A stretch of DNA of 6,382 bases from Burkholderiales bacterium (GCA_020348765.1 CP070753.1:2362584-2368965), one strand, 5' to 3'. Shown: positions 1-6,353, counted from the first letter of the stretch. A program made the numbers and translations. The notes: generated from the letters alone by a model not told the origin.

Positions 1-1275
1 GGTCGGAACCGTCACCGCCGGGAACCCCAGGTAGTTGACCGGCCGGGTGTTGTGTCCGGAGCGCAGCACCATCGCGGCGGCACCGGGGCCGGCCCCGAGG
101 TCGCTGTCGGCGATGGTCGGCAGCAGATACGGCCACACCGGCGTGACCAGCACATCGACGCGACTGAACGTTTCGTTCAGCACCTGCCGTGCCACGCGTC
201 CACGATTGGCGATCGCATTGTGGTAGTCGCGCGCCGGCACGAACATGCCCACCAACAGCCGACCGAGCGACTGGGGGTTGAACAGCTCGTGGCTTTCGAG
301 CACCGCGCGCTCGTGCAGCGCCGCGCCTTCGACCGCGATGATCAGCATCGTCATCGCGTTGGCGGTTTCGATGCCGGGAACATCGACATCGACGCGCCGC
401 GCGCCGAGCCGGCCCGCGAGCGTGAACACGCCGGCCACCTGGTCGGCGACCGGTGCATCGGCGTCCTCGAGGAAATGATTCCGCGGCCAGCCGATGCGCA
501 AGCCGTCGATCCCCGCCTCGATGTCCGCCAGATAGTCCGGCGGATCGAACCGGACCGAGCTGGTGTCGTCATCGTCGGCGCCGGCGATGGCATTGAGCAC
601 GAGCGCCGCATCGCGCACCGATCTCGTCAGCGGGCCCAGGGTATCGAGGGTCGGGGACAGCGCAATCACGCCGCTGCGCCCGACCAGTCCGTGCGTGGGC
701 TTGACCCCGACCAGGCCGCATGCCGCCGCCGGCAACCGCACCGAGCCGCCGGTATCCGAGCCCAGCGACGCCGGCACGATTCCCGCGGCCACCGTGGCCC
801 CCGAACCCGAGGACGAGCCGCCGCAGATGTACGAACGGTTCCACGGATTGAGCGGCGTGCCGGCGTAGGCGTTGTGCCCGGTGGTGCCGAGACCGAGTTC
901 GACCGAAGTCAGGCGTGCGCAGTCGACAGCGCCCGCCCGGTCGAGTCGCGCGACGGCGAACGCGGTCCGGACCGCGCGATGCTGGGCGAAGAGCTACGAC
1001 CCGCCGCCGCAGGGCCAGCCGGCGCGCATGTAGAGATCCTTGTGCGCGACCGGTATGCCGAGCAACGGCGAAGCTGCGCCGCCGCGCTGCGCCTCGGCGA
1101 GGAGCGCGGCGGCTCGTGCGCGGGCGTCCTCGGTCGCCACGTGGGCTACCGCATGCAGCGCGCGGCCGGTGCGGTCGAGGCCCGACAGCGCCTCGGCAAC
1201 CAGATCGGCGATCGAGCCCGGCTCCGACGCGATGGCCGCCCGCAGTGCCTCGATGGACTGGAAGCGCAAGCTCAC
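1..1275 (-). pseudogene. Amidase-signature enzyme interrupted by an in-frame TAG, C-terminus off the left edge
   Basis: Amidase-signature (AS) hydrolase, cytosolic, of the family that cleaves C-N amide bonds (GatA, AtzE, FAAH relatives). Its substrate cannot be read from the sequence. The start is GTG at 1275-1273, with GGAGG about 9 nt upstream. Reading minus strand, catalytic Lys79 lies in GIPVAHKD, cis-Ser154 in GGSSSGSGATVAAG and nucleophile Ser178 in GSDTGGSVRLPA. The spacings of 75 and 24 residues are the same as K142/S217/S241 of FAAH. Codon 94 (996-994) is TAG, and the frame then continues open with clear family sequence to base 1 (LGTTGHNAYAG, VGVKPTHGLVGRSG, YLGFPAVTVP). There is no frameshift, so one codon changed, plausibly AAG to TAG. 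The first piece keeps only the Lys and the second only the serines, so neither alone should be active. About 425 codons are visible and a few dozen C-terminal codons are missing. It overlaps the upstream small gene by 4 nt. The family call is very sure. Whether it is a true pseudogene, a sequencing error or a suppressed stop is open. Confidence 0.9.
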
Positions 1276-1484
1276 GCCGAAGAACCTCCGGCAAGTTCCT
1301 CGATCAACCGCTGAAAATCGAGGTAGTGCGCCGGCGCGAGGCACGAGCCTTCGGCCGCGGCCGTCTGGGCACAGAGCGACCGGCCGGCCTCGGCGGCGCG
1401 GGCCAGCGCGTCCGGGTCGATGCCGGCAGACAGCAATCTCGCCATCAACGGGTCGTCCGAAGCGGCATCGGAAGCATGGGTCAT
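1272..1484 (-). CDS. Small 70-residue protein coupled to the amidase, function unknown
   Basis: I do not recognise this protein. The ATG at 1484-1482 has GGAG about 6 nt upstream. The 70-residue product is acidic to neutral and probably all-helical (DPDALARAAEAG, HYLDFQRLIEELAGG), with two cysteines and no signal peptide or membrane segment. Its TGA (1274-1272) overlaps the amidase GTG (1275-1273), and its last codons contain the GGAGG that serves the amidase, so the two are very likely translationally coupled. Position and size recall the small GatC-like partners of some amidases, such as AtzG ahead of AtzE. I see no decisive GatC motif, so a chaperone or stabilising role is inference only. 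The Shine-Dalgarno site, the overlap and the conserved operon-like layout support a real gene. If the amidase is dead, this gene may be decaying too, although it is itself intact. Confidence 0.65.
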   Translation of the reverse strand: MTHASDAASDDPLMARLLSAGIDPDALARAAEAGRSLCAQTAAAEGSCLAPAHYLDFQRLIEELAGGSSA

Positions 1485-1501
1485 GGTGACTCCGGGTGCG
1501 C

Positions 1502-1542
1502 GATGAAATGCCGATGAAGGCCGATGAAGACCAACGAAGGCC
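1502..1542. repeat. Imperfect 10-bp tandem repeat, four copies, in front of the small gene and amidase unit
   Basis: On the plus strand the units are GATGAAATGCC (11 nt), GATGAAGGCC, GATGAAGACC and AACGAAGGCC. On the coding strand of the downstream genes they read GGCCTTCGTT, GGTCTTCATC, GGCCTTCATC and GGCATTTCATC, ending about 17 nt before the ATG. The array therefore lies in the leader or promoter-proximal region of the small protein and amidase unit. A period of one helical turn would put the copies on one face of the DNA, as in stacked regulator sites, but replication slippage is an equally simple origin. No regulator is identified. A weak -10-like TAGCGT lies further upstream on the minus strand (1569-1564) without a convincing -35. 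Confidence 0.6.
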
Positions 1543-1668
1543 GCAAGGTGGCAGTGGCCCGCTACGCTACCACAGCGCGGCGGCGATGCGATCTCGCTCG
1601 GGCCGATCGATTTCGGCAGCCTCCGGGGCGTTCGCTCGTGCCCACCTGGAGTGAAGGTTGGAGAAAGT

Positions 1669-1681
1669 CGATCCCGGATCG
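1669..1681 (-). terminator. Possible weak intrinsic terminator after the PAP2 gene
   Basis: On the minus strand, 4 nt after the PAP2 stop codon, CGATC-CGG-GATCG can form a 5-bp stem with a 3-nt loop, followed by ACTTTCTCC. The position is right and the tail is somewhat U-rich. The stem is short and the T run broken, so this is only a weak candidate. Confidence 0.3.
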
Positions 1682-1685
1682 CCCC

Positions 1686-2597
1686 TCATCGCGGTTCCCT
1701 GGGCGCCAGCCCGAACCGCACCGCGATCATCGGCCACAGCCCGCCGGCCCATAGCCCGACCAGGGCATAGCGCAGGAAGCGCAGCAGGTACCACAGCGCA
1801 GTCTCTTCCTGGCTCACGATTGCGCCGAAGACGGCTCGCAGGCCGAGGTAGACCGCGACCAGGCCGACGGCTCCGAGCACGAAGCGCATGGCGCGCTGGC
1901 GCAGCGAGCCGGCCACCGCGAAGGCTGCCCAGCGCTGTTGCAGCACGAAGCCGATCGACAGGCCGGAGAGCGCGCCGGTCACCGCGACCGTATCGCGATC
2001 GACCAGCACCGCGAGCAGCGCAATCGGTGCGACCGCCGACGTGACGATCTTCGCGCCGAACGACAACGTCGCCAGGCGATCGGACAGCACCGGCTCGACC
2101 CGCACGAAGACGACCACGGCGATCACGCCGAGCAGGACACCTGCCGCCACGTCGTGCGGGAAGTGAACGCCCAGGTAGACGCGCGACACCGACACGAGCG
2201 AGACGACGACGGCGGCGAGCCACCACATGCCGTTTCGCCGCACGCGCAGGCCCAGCAGGCCCCAGACAGCGGTAGCCGATTGGGCATGGCCGCTGGGGAA
2301 ACCCGGCTGCGTCTGGGCCGGGCCGACCAATCTGACTCGCGAGTCGTATTGATACGGCCGCGGCGCAGCGAAGAGCGCCTTCATCCATAGGTTGGCCAAC
2401 ACCGAGAACATGTACAGGTACGCCAGCCGCAGTCCCAGTCGTTTGTCGAGACACCAGTACACCAGGGGCACCAGCAGCAGGAAGAACTGCTCGCCGCCGA
2501 GCTGGGTGATCCACAGGAAAGCTCCGTCCAACACGGGCGAGCTGGCCGCCTGCAGCTCCAGTGCGATGCTCGTGCCCCAGGTCAGGATCGCTTCCAT
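1686..2597 (-). CDS. PAP2-family integral membrane phosphatase
   Basis: Membrane phosphatase of the type-2 phosphatidic acid phosphatase superfamily. It hydrolyses a phosphate ester or pyrophosphate on a lipid such as phosphatidate, a lipid phosphate or undecaprenyl pyrophosphate; the substrate cannot be told. All three signature motifs are present: K73-x6-R80-P81 (KALFAAPRP), P101-S-G-H104, and S138-R139-x5-H145 (SRVYLGVHFPHD). His145 is the expected nucleophile and His104 the acid. The 303-residue protein has several hydrophobic segments (about 37-50, 106-118, 125-138, 148-168, 185-200, 238-256 and 276-293). The C-terminal half beyond the PAP2 core (about 175-303) is an extra multi-spanning part. 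I chose ATG 2597-2595, where MEAILTWG opens as these proteins do. A longer TTG reading from 2699 adds a polar, Ser/Arg-rich stretch unlike the family. The Shine-Dalgarno match is poor. The gene is divergent from the gene at 2802. Confidence 0.92.
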   Translation of the reverse strand: MEAILTWGTSIALELQAASSPVLDGAFLWITQLGGEQFFLLLVPLVYWCLDKRLGLRLAYLYMFSVLANLWMKALFAAPRPYQYDSRVRLVGPAQTQPGFPSGHAQSATAVWGLLGLRVRRNGMWWLAAVVVSLVSVSRVYLGVHFPHDVAAGVLLGVIAVVVFVRVEPVLSDRLATLSFGAKIVTSAVAPIALLAVLVDRDTVAVTGALSGLSIGFVLQQRWAAFAVAGSLRQRAMRFVLGAVGLVAVYLGLRAVFGAIVSQEETALWYLLRFLRYALVGLWAGGLWPMIAVRFGLAPREPR

Positions 2598-2676
2598 GGC
2601 GCCTGTGCCCGGAGAACGGGGTGCGGTCCGACGCGCTGCGCTGCCGGTACTGGAGTTGCGGGCGAAGAGAACTGCT

Positions 2677-2705
2677 TTGAGAATCCAGTCGGCATCCAAT
2701 AGACT
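2677..2705 (+). promoter_or_regulatory. Sigma70-like promoter for the gene at 2802
   Basis: TTGAGA (2677-2682) and TAGACT (2700-2705) are separated by 17 nt. The match is 5 of 6 to the -35 consensus and 4 of 6 to the -10. Transcription would start near 2712 and leave a leader of about 90 nt before the ATG at 2802. It lies in the divergent intergenic region and stands out in this GC-rich background. No experimental support. Confidence 0.4.
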
Positions 2706-2729
2706 GAACGACCGGACCTTGCCTTGCTC

Positions 2730-2755
2730 GTCGGCGCCGACAGTCTCGAGTCGAG
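2730..2755. promoter_or_regulatory. Two adjacent palindromes in the leader of the gene at 2802, possible operator
   Basis: GTCGGCGCCGAC (2730-2741) is a perfect 12-bp palindrome. Three bases later CTCGA-G-TCGAG (2745-2755) is an inverted repeat with one central base. Both sit about 20-45 nt downstream of the predicted transcription start and between two divergent genes, so a dimeric repressor site is plausible. Short GC-rich palindromes do arise by chance in such DNA, and no regulator gene lies in the window. Confidence 0.3.
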
Positions 2756-2801
2756 GGGCGGGAAAGAGAACCGGGAACCCCTAGCAAAATCGGAGGCAGT
2801 C

Positions 2802-3425
2802 ATGACGGTCGTCGCATACACAGTCGCCAGATCCCATCCCGGCAAGAGCATGATGACGAACAGCAGAGTTCGTCAACTCGCCGGAATCTACGCCAGGCAC
2901 GGGGCATCGGTGAGGGCCGCTAGCGTGGTGACCGGCCCGATGGCCGGAAGTGTGGCGCTCTTTCGCGGCTATCCGGATTTCCGCACGGCAGCGAAAGCGT
3001 TCCAGGCCATCAACAACGACCCGGCTCATGTCGAATTCTGGCGAGAACGCGACGCGAACCCGAGCGCAGACATTGTGGTCGGGCGAGACATCATCCGGAC
3101 GGTTTATGGCGACAATCAGTGGGACACGCACCCTGTTTCGCACATTCGCGTGTACGAGATCCACCGGGACAAGTTGGCCGATGTGATGAAGCTCTTGCCC
3201 GACGTCTCGAAACTCATGTCCAAGGCCGGCGTGAACGTGGTCGGTTACGTACCCGTCACCGGCGAGAACCTGAGCACGATGAGCATTTCGTACCAGTGTC
3301 GCTCCACTGACCACTGGGGCGAGGTGCTCGATGGCGTGGGAACGTCCGACGAGTTCCAGGCGATCGTCGCGAAGGCGGCGAAGTTCGGAACGCTTCGCGT
3401 GGGGTTCATGCTGGTACCCCTCTAG
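2802..3425 (+). CDS. Two-domain ferredoxin-like (dimeric alpha/beta barrel type) protein, function unknown
   Basis: A 207-residue soluble protein with no signal peptide or membrane segment. ATG 2802 is preceded by a strong GGAGG (2792-2796) at 5 nt, which decides the start over upstream in-frame codons. The sequence looks like two halves of one ferredoxin-like fold: residues 1-102 and about 112-207. Each has an opening strand and helix, a central strand with V-T-G (43-45 GPMAGSVALF, 152-154 ENLSTMSISY), then a helix ending in a short polar turn (NNDPAHVEFW, GTSDEFQAIV). This pattern resembles NIPSNAP/ABM-type dimeric alpha/beta barrel proteins fused in tandem. No catalytic or cofactor residues are recognisable, and His, Trp and Cys166 are scattered. 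It appears to be monocistronic with its own promoter (2677-2705). It may be an oxygenase-like or ligand-binding protein, but this is fold-level inference. I do not recognise a named family. Confidence 0.8.
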   Translation: MTVVAYTVARSHPGKSMMTNSRVRQLAGIYARHGASVRAASVVTGPMAGSVALFRGYPDFRTAAKAFQAINNDPAHVEFWRERDANPSADIVVGRDIIRTVYGDNQWDTHPVSHIRVYEIHRDKLADVMKLLPDVSKLMSKAGVNVVGYVPVTGENLSTMSISYQCRSTDHWGEVLDGVGTSDEFQAIVAKAAKFGTLRVGFMLVPL

Positions 3426-3502
3426 ACCCTGGGGAAGACTCCCGCGCGCTCGATGCACGGTGCGGCCTGCCTTCGCCGCCCGACGGGGGTTGGCCGCGCT
3501 CG

Positions 3503-4396
3503 ATGAAACGACTCGTTGTCTGGCTGCTGGCCTTGCTGTGCGCAAGCGTGCTTGCGACCGGCCCGGAGACGCAGCCGCTGGGCCTGACGCGCCTGCAGAA
3601 CGCGGCCTATTCGGGATTCGAGGACATCGCCGGCGAGGTCAGGCTCCAATCCGGGCGCTGGCAGGGCGAGCCGCCGCAGCCGGGTAGCGCCAGTGTCCCG
3701 CGCGTCGATTTCCTCGGCGATCTCGTGGCGCGCGGGGACCTGGACGGTGACGGCGTCGACGAAGCCGCCGTCATGCTGACGTCCCACCTGGGCGGCACGG
3801 GCGTGTTCCACTACGTGGCGGTCGTGGGCCAGCGAGGTGCGGAGAACCGCAACATCGACACCCGGCTGGTGGCTGACCGGATCCAGCTGCGGGGCATGCG
3901 TATCGAGAAAGGGGGCCTCGTGCTGGATCTCGTCCGTGCCGGCCCCGGCGACCCGAGTTGCTGCCCGAGCGAGGTCGTCACGCTCGAGTACCGGCTGCAG
4001 GACGGGCGGCTCACCGAGCCGGTGCAGGTCGGCGCCAGCATGTCGCTTTCGCCGGCGACGCTGTCGGGGCAGAGATGGCGCCTGTCCGCCTGGAGATTCG
4101 GTGAACCGGTGGACGGGCGCCTGACGCTCGCCTATGTCGACGGCCGCTTCCAGGGCAACGCGGGCTGCAACGCGTACGCTGCGCCGGTGACGGCGACCGA
4201 CGATCGTGGCGCGATCGAGGTCGGACTGGCGCTATCGACCCAGATGCAGTGCCGCGCACAGGTGATGGCGAACGAACAGCGCTTCCTGGGACTGCTGCCC
4301 CGGGTCGATCGCTTCTGGTTCCATGCCGGCCGGCTGGCGCTGGCCTATGGCGAGGGAGCCGGGTCGGGCGTGATGTTCCTGACACGCGAAGAGTGA
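3503..4396 (+). CDS. Exported META-domain (HslJ-like) protein
   Basis: A 297-residue envelope protein. Residues 1-19 form a signal peptide (MKRLVVWLLALLCASVLA, likely signal peptidase I cleavage before TGPE). Cys13 follows LALL, not a good lipobox, so a lipoprotein is unlikely. Residues about 25-110 hold a conserved lead domain (LQNAAYSGFED) with a DxDxDG loop, GDLDGDGVDEAAV at 78-90, that could bind calcium, followed by SHLGGTGVFHY. A Cys-Cys pair lies at 153-154 (DPSCCPSE). Residues about 187-296 are a META domain: LSGQRWRL, then FQGNAGCNAYAA, LSTQMQC, ANEQRFLGLLPRV and a closing strand. Cys222 and Cys250 could form a disulfide, as expected in the periplasm. The META family includes E. coli HslJ (novobiocin resistance), but a molecular role is not established. 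The Shine-Dalgarno match is poor (GGGGG about 13 nt upstream). The signal peptide fixes the start. It lies 77 nt after the preceding gene. Confidence 0.88.
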   Translation: MKRLVVWLLALLCASVLATGPETQPLGLTRLQNAAYSGFEDIAGEVRLQSGRWQGEPPQPGSASVPRVDFLGDLVARGDLDGDGVDEAAVMLTSHLGGTGVFHYVAVVGQRGAENRNIDTRLVADRIQLRGMRIEKGGLVLDLVRAGPGDPSCCPSEVVTLEYRLQDGRLTEPVQVGASMSLSPATLSGQRWRLSAWRFGEPVDGRLTLAYVDGRFQGNAGCNAYAAPVTATDDRGAIEVGLALSTQMQCRAQVMANEQRFLGLLPRVDRFWFHAGRLALAYGEGAGSGVMFLTREE

Positions 4397-4665
4397 GAGG
4401 CGGCCGGCTGTGAGGATCTCGGAACAAGCCGTTGAGATCGCCGGCGGCTGATCGGGAAACACGGCAAACAGGCGACGCCGACCGCTGTGCGATCGCTCAC
4501 GGGCGCTTCGTGACCGGCGCTGGAGATGCGCTTCTGCTTCGAGCCCCGGCCCGAACCGAAACCCGGGGTCCAGAACTCCTGGGTGGGTGAACCCGAAGAG
4601 GTCAGCTCGCAACAGTACCGAACGACGGGCCTCGCCGTGCCCGCGTCCTCGAATTGGAGGTTCCC
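4397..4665. other. Intergenic stretch with small hairpins, no gene seen
   Basis: This holds no recognisable gene or RNA. Two weak inverted repeats are visible: GATCTC (4415-4420) with GAGATC (4434-4439), 13-nt loop, shortly after the META gene; and CCCCGG (4544-4549) with CCGGGG (4563-4568), 13-nt loop. Neither is followed by a T run. Open frames through here on both strands lack family features and look like GC-rich chance. Confidence 0.4.
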
Positions 4666-4965
4666 GTGATCGTCACCGTCTTCCGCACCCGCCTCAGACC
4701 CGAAGCCAGCGACGAATACACCGCGTGGGCCACAAGGATGGCCGCTATCGCGGAGACGATGCCCGGCTACGTATCCCGCAAGAGCTTCGTCGCCGAGGAC
4801 GGCGAGCGGGTCACCATCGTCGAGTTCGAATCCGAAGAGGCCCAGCGCGCCTGGGCCACGCACCCGGAGCACCTGCAGGCCAAGAAGAAGGCCCGCTCGG
4901 ACTTCTACAGCGAGTACCGCCTGCAGGTCTGCTCGGTGAACAGGGAGACGCGCTTCCCCGGATAA
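4666..4965 (+). CDS. ABM-domain (antibiotic biosynthesis monooxygenase-like) small protein
   Basis: A 99-residue cytosolic protein filling one ABM domain, a ferredoxin-like dimeric alpha/beta barrel. Family members include cofactor-free monooxygenases such as ActVA-Orf6 and YgiN-type proteins, but most small members like this have no proven reaction. The start is GTG 4666-4668, giving MIVTVFRTRLRPEASDEY, with GGAGG (4656-4660) at 5 nt. A TTG at 4654 would overlap the Shine-Dalgarno and is rejected. Visible motifs: helix 15-31, M32-P-G-Y (EMPGY type), FVAEDGERVTIVEFES at 41-56, W63 and HPEH at 66-69, then FYSEYRLQVC at 80-89. The length is typical and the frame intact. It stands alone, with 269 nt before and 207 nt after it. 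Its fold class matches the gene at 2802, but the two proteins look only distantly alike. Confidence 0.9.
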   Translation: MIVTVFRTRLRPEASDEYTAWATRMAAIAETMPGYVSRKSFVAEDGERVTIVEFESEEAQRAWATHPEHLQAKKKARSDFYSEYRLQVCSVNRETRFPG

Positions 4966-4979
4966 CGACCGCACGAGTC

Positions 4980-5014
4980 GTCGCCGTGATGCGGCGACCC
5001 GCCCGGTCCGGGCG
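4980..5014 (+). terminator. Tandem GC-rich hairpins after the ABM gene, possible terminator
   Basis: Fourteen nt after the ABM stop codon, GTCGCCG (4980-4986) pairs with CGGCGAC (4992-4998) around TGATG. It is followed at once by CGCCC (5000-5004) pairing with GGGCG (5010-5014). A third small stem, CCCGC-GCTC-GCGGG, lies at 5063-5076. No T tract follows any of them, so intrinsic termination is doubtful. They may instead mark the 3' end for Rho-linked stops or protect the mRNA. Confidence 0.3.
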
Positions 5015-5172
5015 CGCGAACGCTTGGCGACCGCTCGCCTTGCGTTCGATCAATGCCCGGGTCCCGCGCTCGCGGGTAAGGTAACAGAGCCGGCCACTGA
5101 CAGCCGGCACCACATTCGAGCGACTACGATGCACTGCGCGGGCCGATCGGCCGCGAGCTGGCGCACGGCACC

Positions 5173-6333
5173 ATGAACCGTGCCGCAGCGAGCCAATGGC
5201 TGCGGCGCGTGCTCGTCGCGGGCTTGCTGATCGCCGGGGCGATGGCTGCGCTGTGGTGGCTGCGGCGCCCCGAGCCGGTTCGGGTGGTCGTGGTCCAGGT
5301 CGACCGGGGCCGGGTCGAGGCCTCCGTGTCGAACACGCGAGCCGGGACGATCGAGGCCTGCCAGCGCACGAAGCTCTCGACCATCATCGGCGGGCGGATC
5401 GACGTGCTCGCGGTCCGCGAGGGCGACCGGGTGCAGCCTGGTCAGCTGCTGCTGCGGCTGTGGAACGACGACCTGCAGGCCCAGGTCGCGCTGGCGCGCG
5501 CGCAGCTCGACACCGCGGGCAAACGGGCCTCGGAGGCCTGCACGCTGGCGCGCAGCGCGGCACGCGAAGCGCAGCGCCAGTCGGAACTCGCCGAGCAGTC
5601 GTTCATCTCGGCCAGCCGGCTGGAAGCCGCGCGCGCCGAAGCCGACTCGCGCCAGGCCTCGTGTGCGGCCGCCGAGGCCGGCGTGGGCCAGGCCAATGCC
5701 AGCCTGAGGCTGGCCCAGGCCCAATTGCAGCGTACCGAGTTGCGCGCGCCGTTTGCCGGCGTCGTCGCCAGGATCAACGGCGAGGTGGGCGAATTCACCA
5801 CGCCGTCGCCACCGGGTGTGCCGACGCCGCCGGCCATCGACCTGATCGACACGTCGTGCCTGTACGTGGTGGCGCCCATGGACGAGGTCGACGCGCCGCG
5901 CGTGCAACCGGGCCAGGCGGCTCGCATTTCCCTCGATGCGATGCCGGGGCGGGTGTTCGCCGGCAAGGTGCGCCGCATCGCACCCTACGTGGACGCGATC
6001 GAGAAGCAGGCCCGCACCGTCGACGTCGAGGCCGACTTCGACGATCCGGGTGGGGCCGGCAGGCTGTTGGTAGGCTACAGCGCGGACATCGAGGTGATCC
6101 TGGAGGTGCGGGACGAAGTGCTGCGGGTACCGACGGCCGCGCTGCGCGAGGGCCGCCGGGTGCTGCTGCTGGGCGCGGACGGCAGGCTCGAGGAGCGCAC
6201 GGTCCGCGCCGGGGTCAGCAACTGGGAGTACACCGAAGTGACCGAGGGCGTCGCGGCCGGCGAGCGGGTGGTGACCTCCCTCGAGCGCGAGGGCGTCACC
6301 GCGGGGGCGATCGCCACCGCCGACGACCGGTAG
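5173..6333 (+). CDS. MacA-like periplasmic adaptor (membrane fusion protein) of a tripartite efflux pump
   Basis: A 386-residue HlyD/RND-type adaptor that bridges an inner-membrane transporter and a TolC-like outer-membrane channel. Order: cytosolic start with Arg11-Arg12, one membrane anchor (about 13-30), first lipoyl half-motif (STIIGGRIDVLAVREGDRVQPGQLLLRL, 69-96), coiled-coil hairpin (about 98-188), second lipoyl half (TELRAPFAGVVARINGEVGEF, 188-208), beta-barrel (about 225-318), and membrane-proximal domain (about 319-375). The hairpin tip carries R135-x3-L139-x6-S146, the RLS motif that docks adaptors to TolC. Cysteines 123 and 164 lie almost symmetrically about the tip, and Cys63 and Cys229 lie in or beside the lipoyl and barrel parts. 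The SNTRAGTIEAC start and PSPPGVPTPPAIDLIDTSC loop mark a subfamily I recall as sitting next to MacB-like ABC genes. The substrate is unknown. No clear Shine-Dalgarno precedes ATG 5173; a 15-codon frame at 5129-5176 ends overlapping it (ATGA). The next gene begins at or just after the stop codon, implying an operon. Confidence 0.93.
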   Translation: MNRAAASQWLRRVLVAGLLIAGAMAALWWLRRPEPVRVVVVQVDRGRVEASVSNTRAGTIEACQRTKLSTIIGGRIDVLAVREGDRVQPGQLLLRLWNDDLQAQVALARAQLDTAGKRASEACTLARSAAREAQRQSELAEQSFISASRLEAARAEADSRQASCAAAEAGVGQANASLRLAQAQLQRTELRAPFAGVVARINGEVGEFTTPSPPGVPTPPAIDLIDTSCLYVVAPMDEVDAPRVQPGQAARISLDAMPGRVFAGKVRRIAPYVDAIEKQARTVDVEADFDDPGGAGRLLVGYSADIEVILEVRDEVLRVPTAALREGRRVLLLGADGRLEERTVRAGVSNWEYTEVTEGVAAGERVVTSLEREGVTAGAIATADDR

Positions 6334-6353
6334 TGGCAGCGCCGGGACGCCCG

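Noticed and set aside
994..996. Pyrrolysine or other recoding at the amidase TAG
   Set aside because: There is no local structure or partner gene to support it. A single base change or read error is far simpler, so it is kept only as a remote alternative in the finding.
569..1294. A 241-codon minus-strand frame over the amidase
   Set aside because: It is a shifted frame. Direct translation of the frame starting at 1275 gives the amidase motifs without any frameshift, so no fusion of frames is needed.
52..1314. A 420-codon open frame on the plus strand
   Set aside because: It is the codon-aligned antisense of the amidase, rich in Arg, Gly and Ala without any domain. The minus strand carries all the amidase motifs. 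An automatic caller could wrongly prefer it because the real gene has a stop.
1567..2787. A 406-codon minus-strand frame over the PAP2 gene
   Set aside because: It is out of frame with the PAP2 signature motifs and has Arg/Gly/Ala-rich, low-information sequence typical of GC-rich shadow frames.
2781..3545. A 254-codon minus-strand frame opposite the gene at 2802
   Set aside because: The plus-strand gene has a strong Shine-Dalgarno, a promoter and sensible fold-like sequence. The opposite frame shows no family features.
4397..4665. A possible tRNA, REP element or mobile-element scar
   Set aside because: No cloverleaf, no inverted-repeat termini, no target-site duplication and no repeated copies are visible; there are only two short GC hairpins.
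4345..4974. A 209-codon minus-strand frame across the intergenic stretch and the ABM gene
   Set aside because: Half of it is antisense to a well-supported ABM gene. The remainder has no motif, so I treat it as chance.
5050..5907. A 285-codon minus-strand frame under the adaptor gene
   Set aside because: It is antisense to the MacA-like gene, which carries complete lipoyl, hairpin and RLS motifs.
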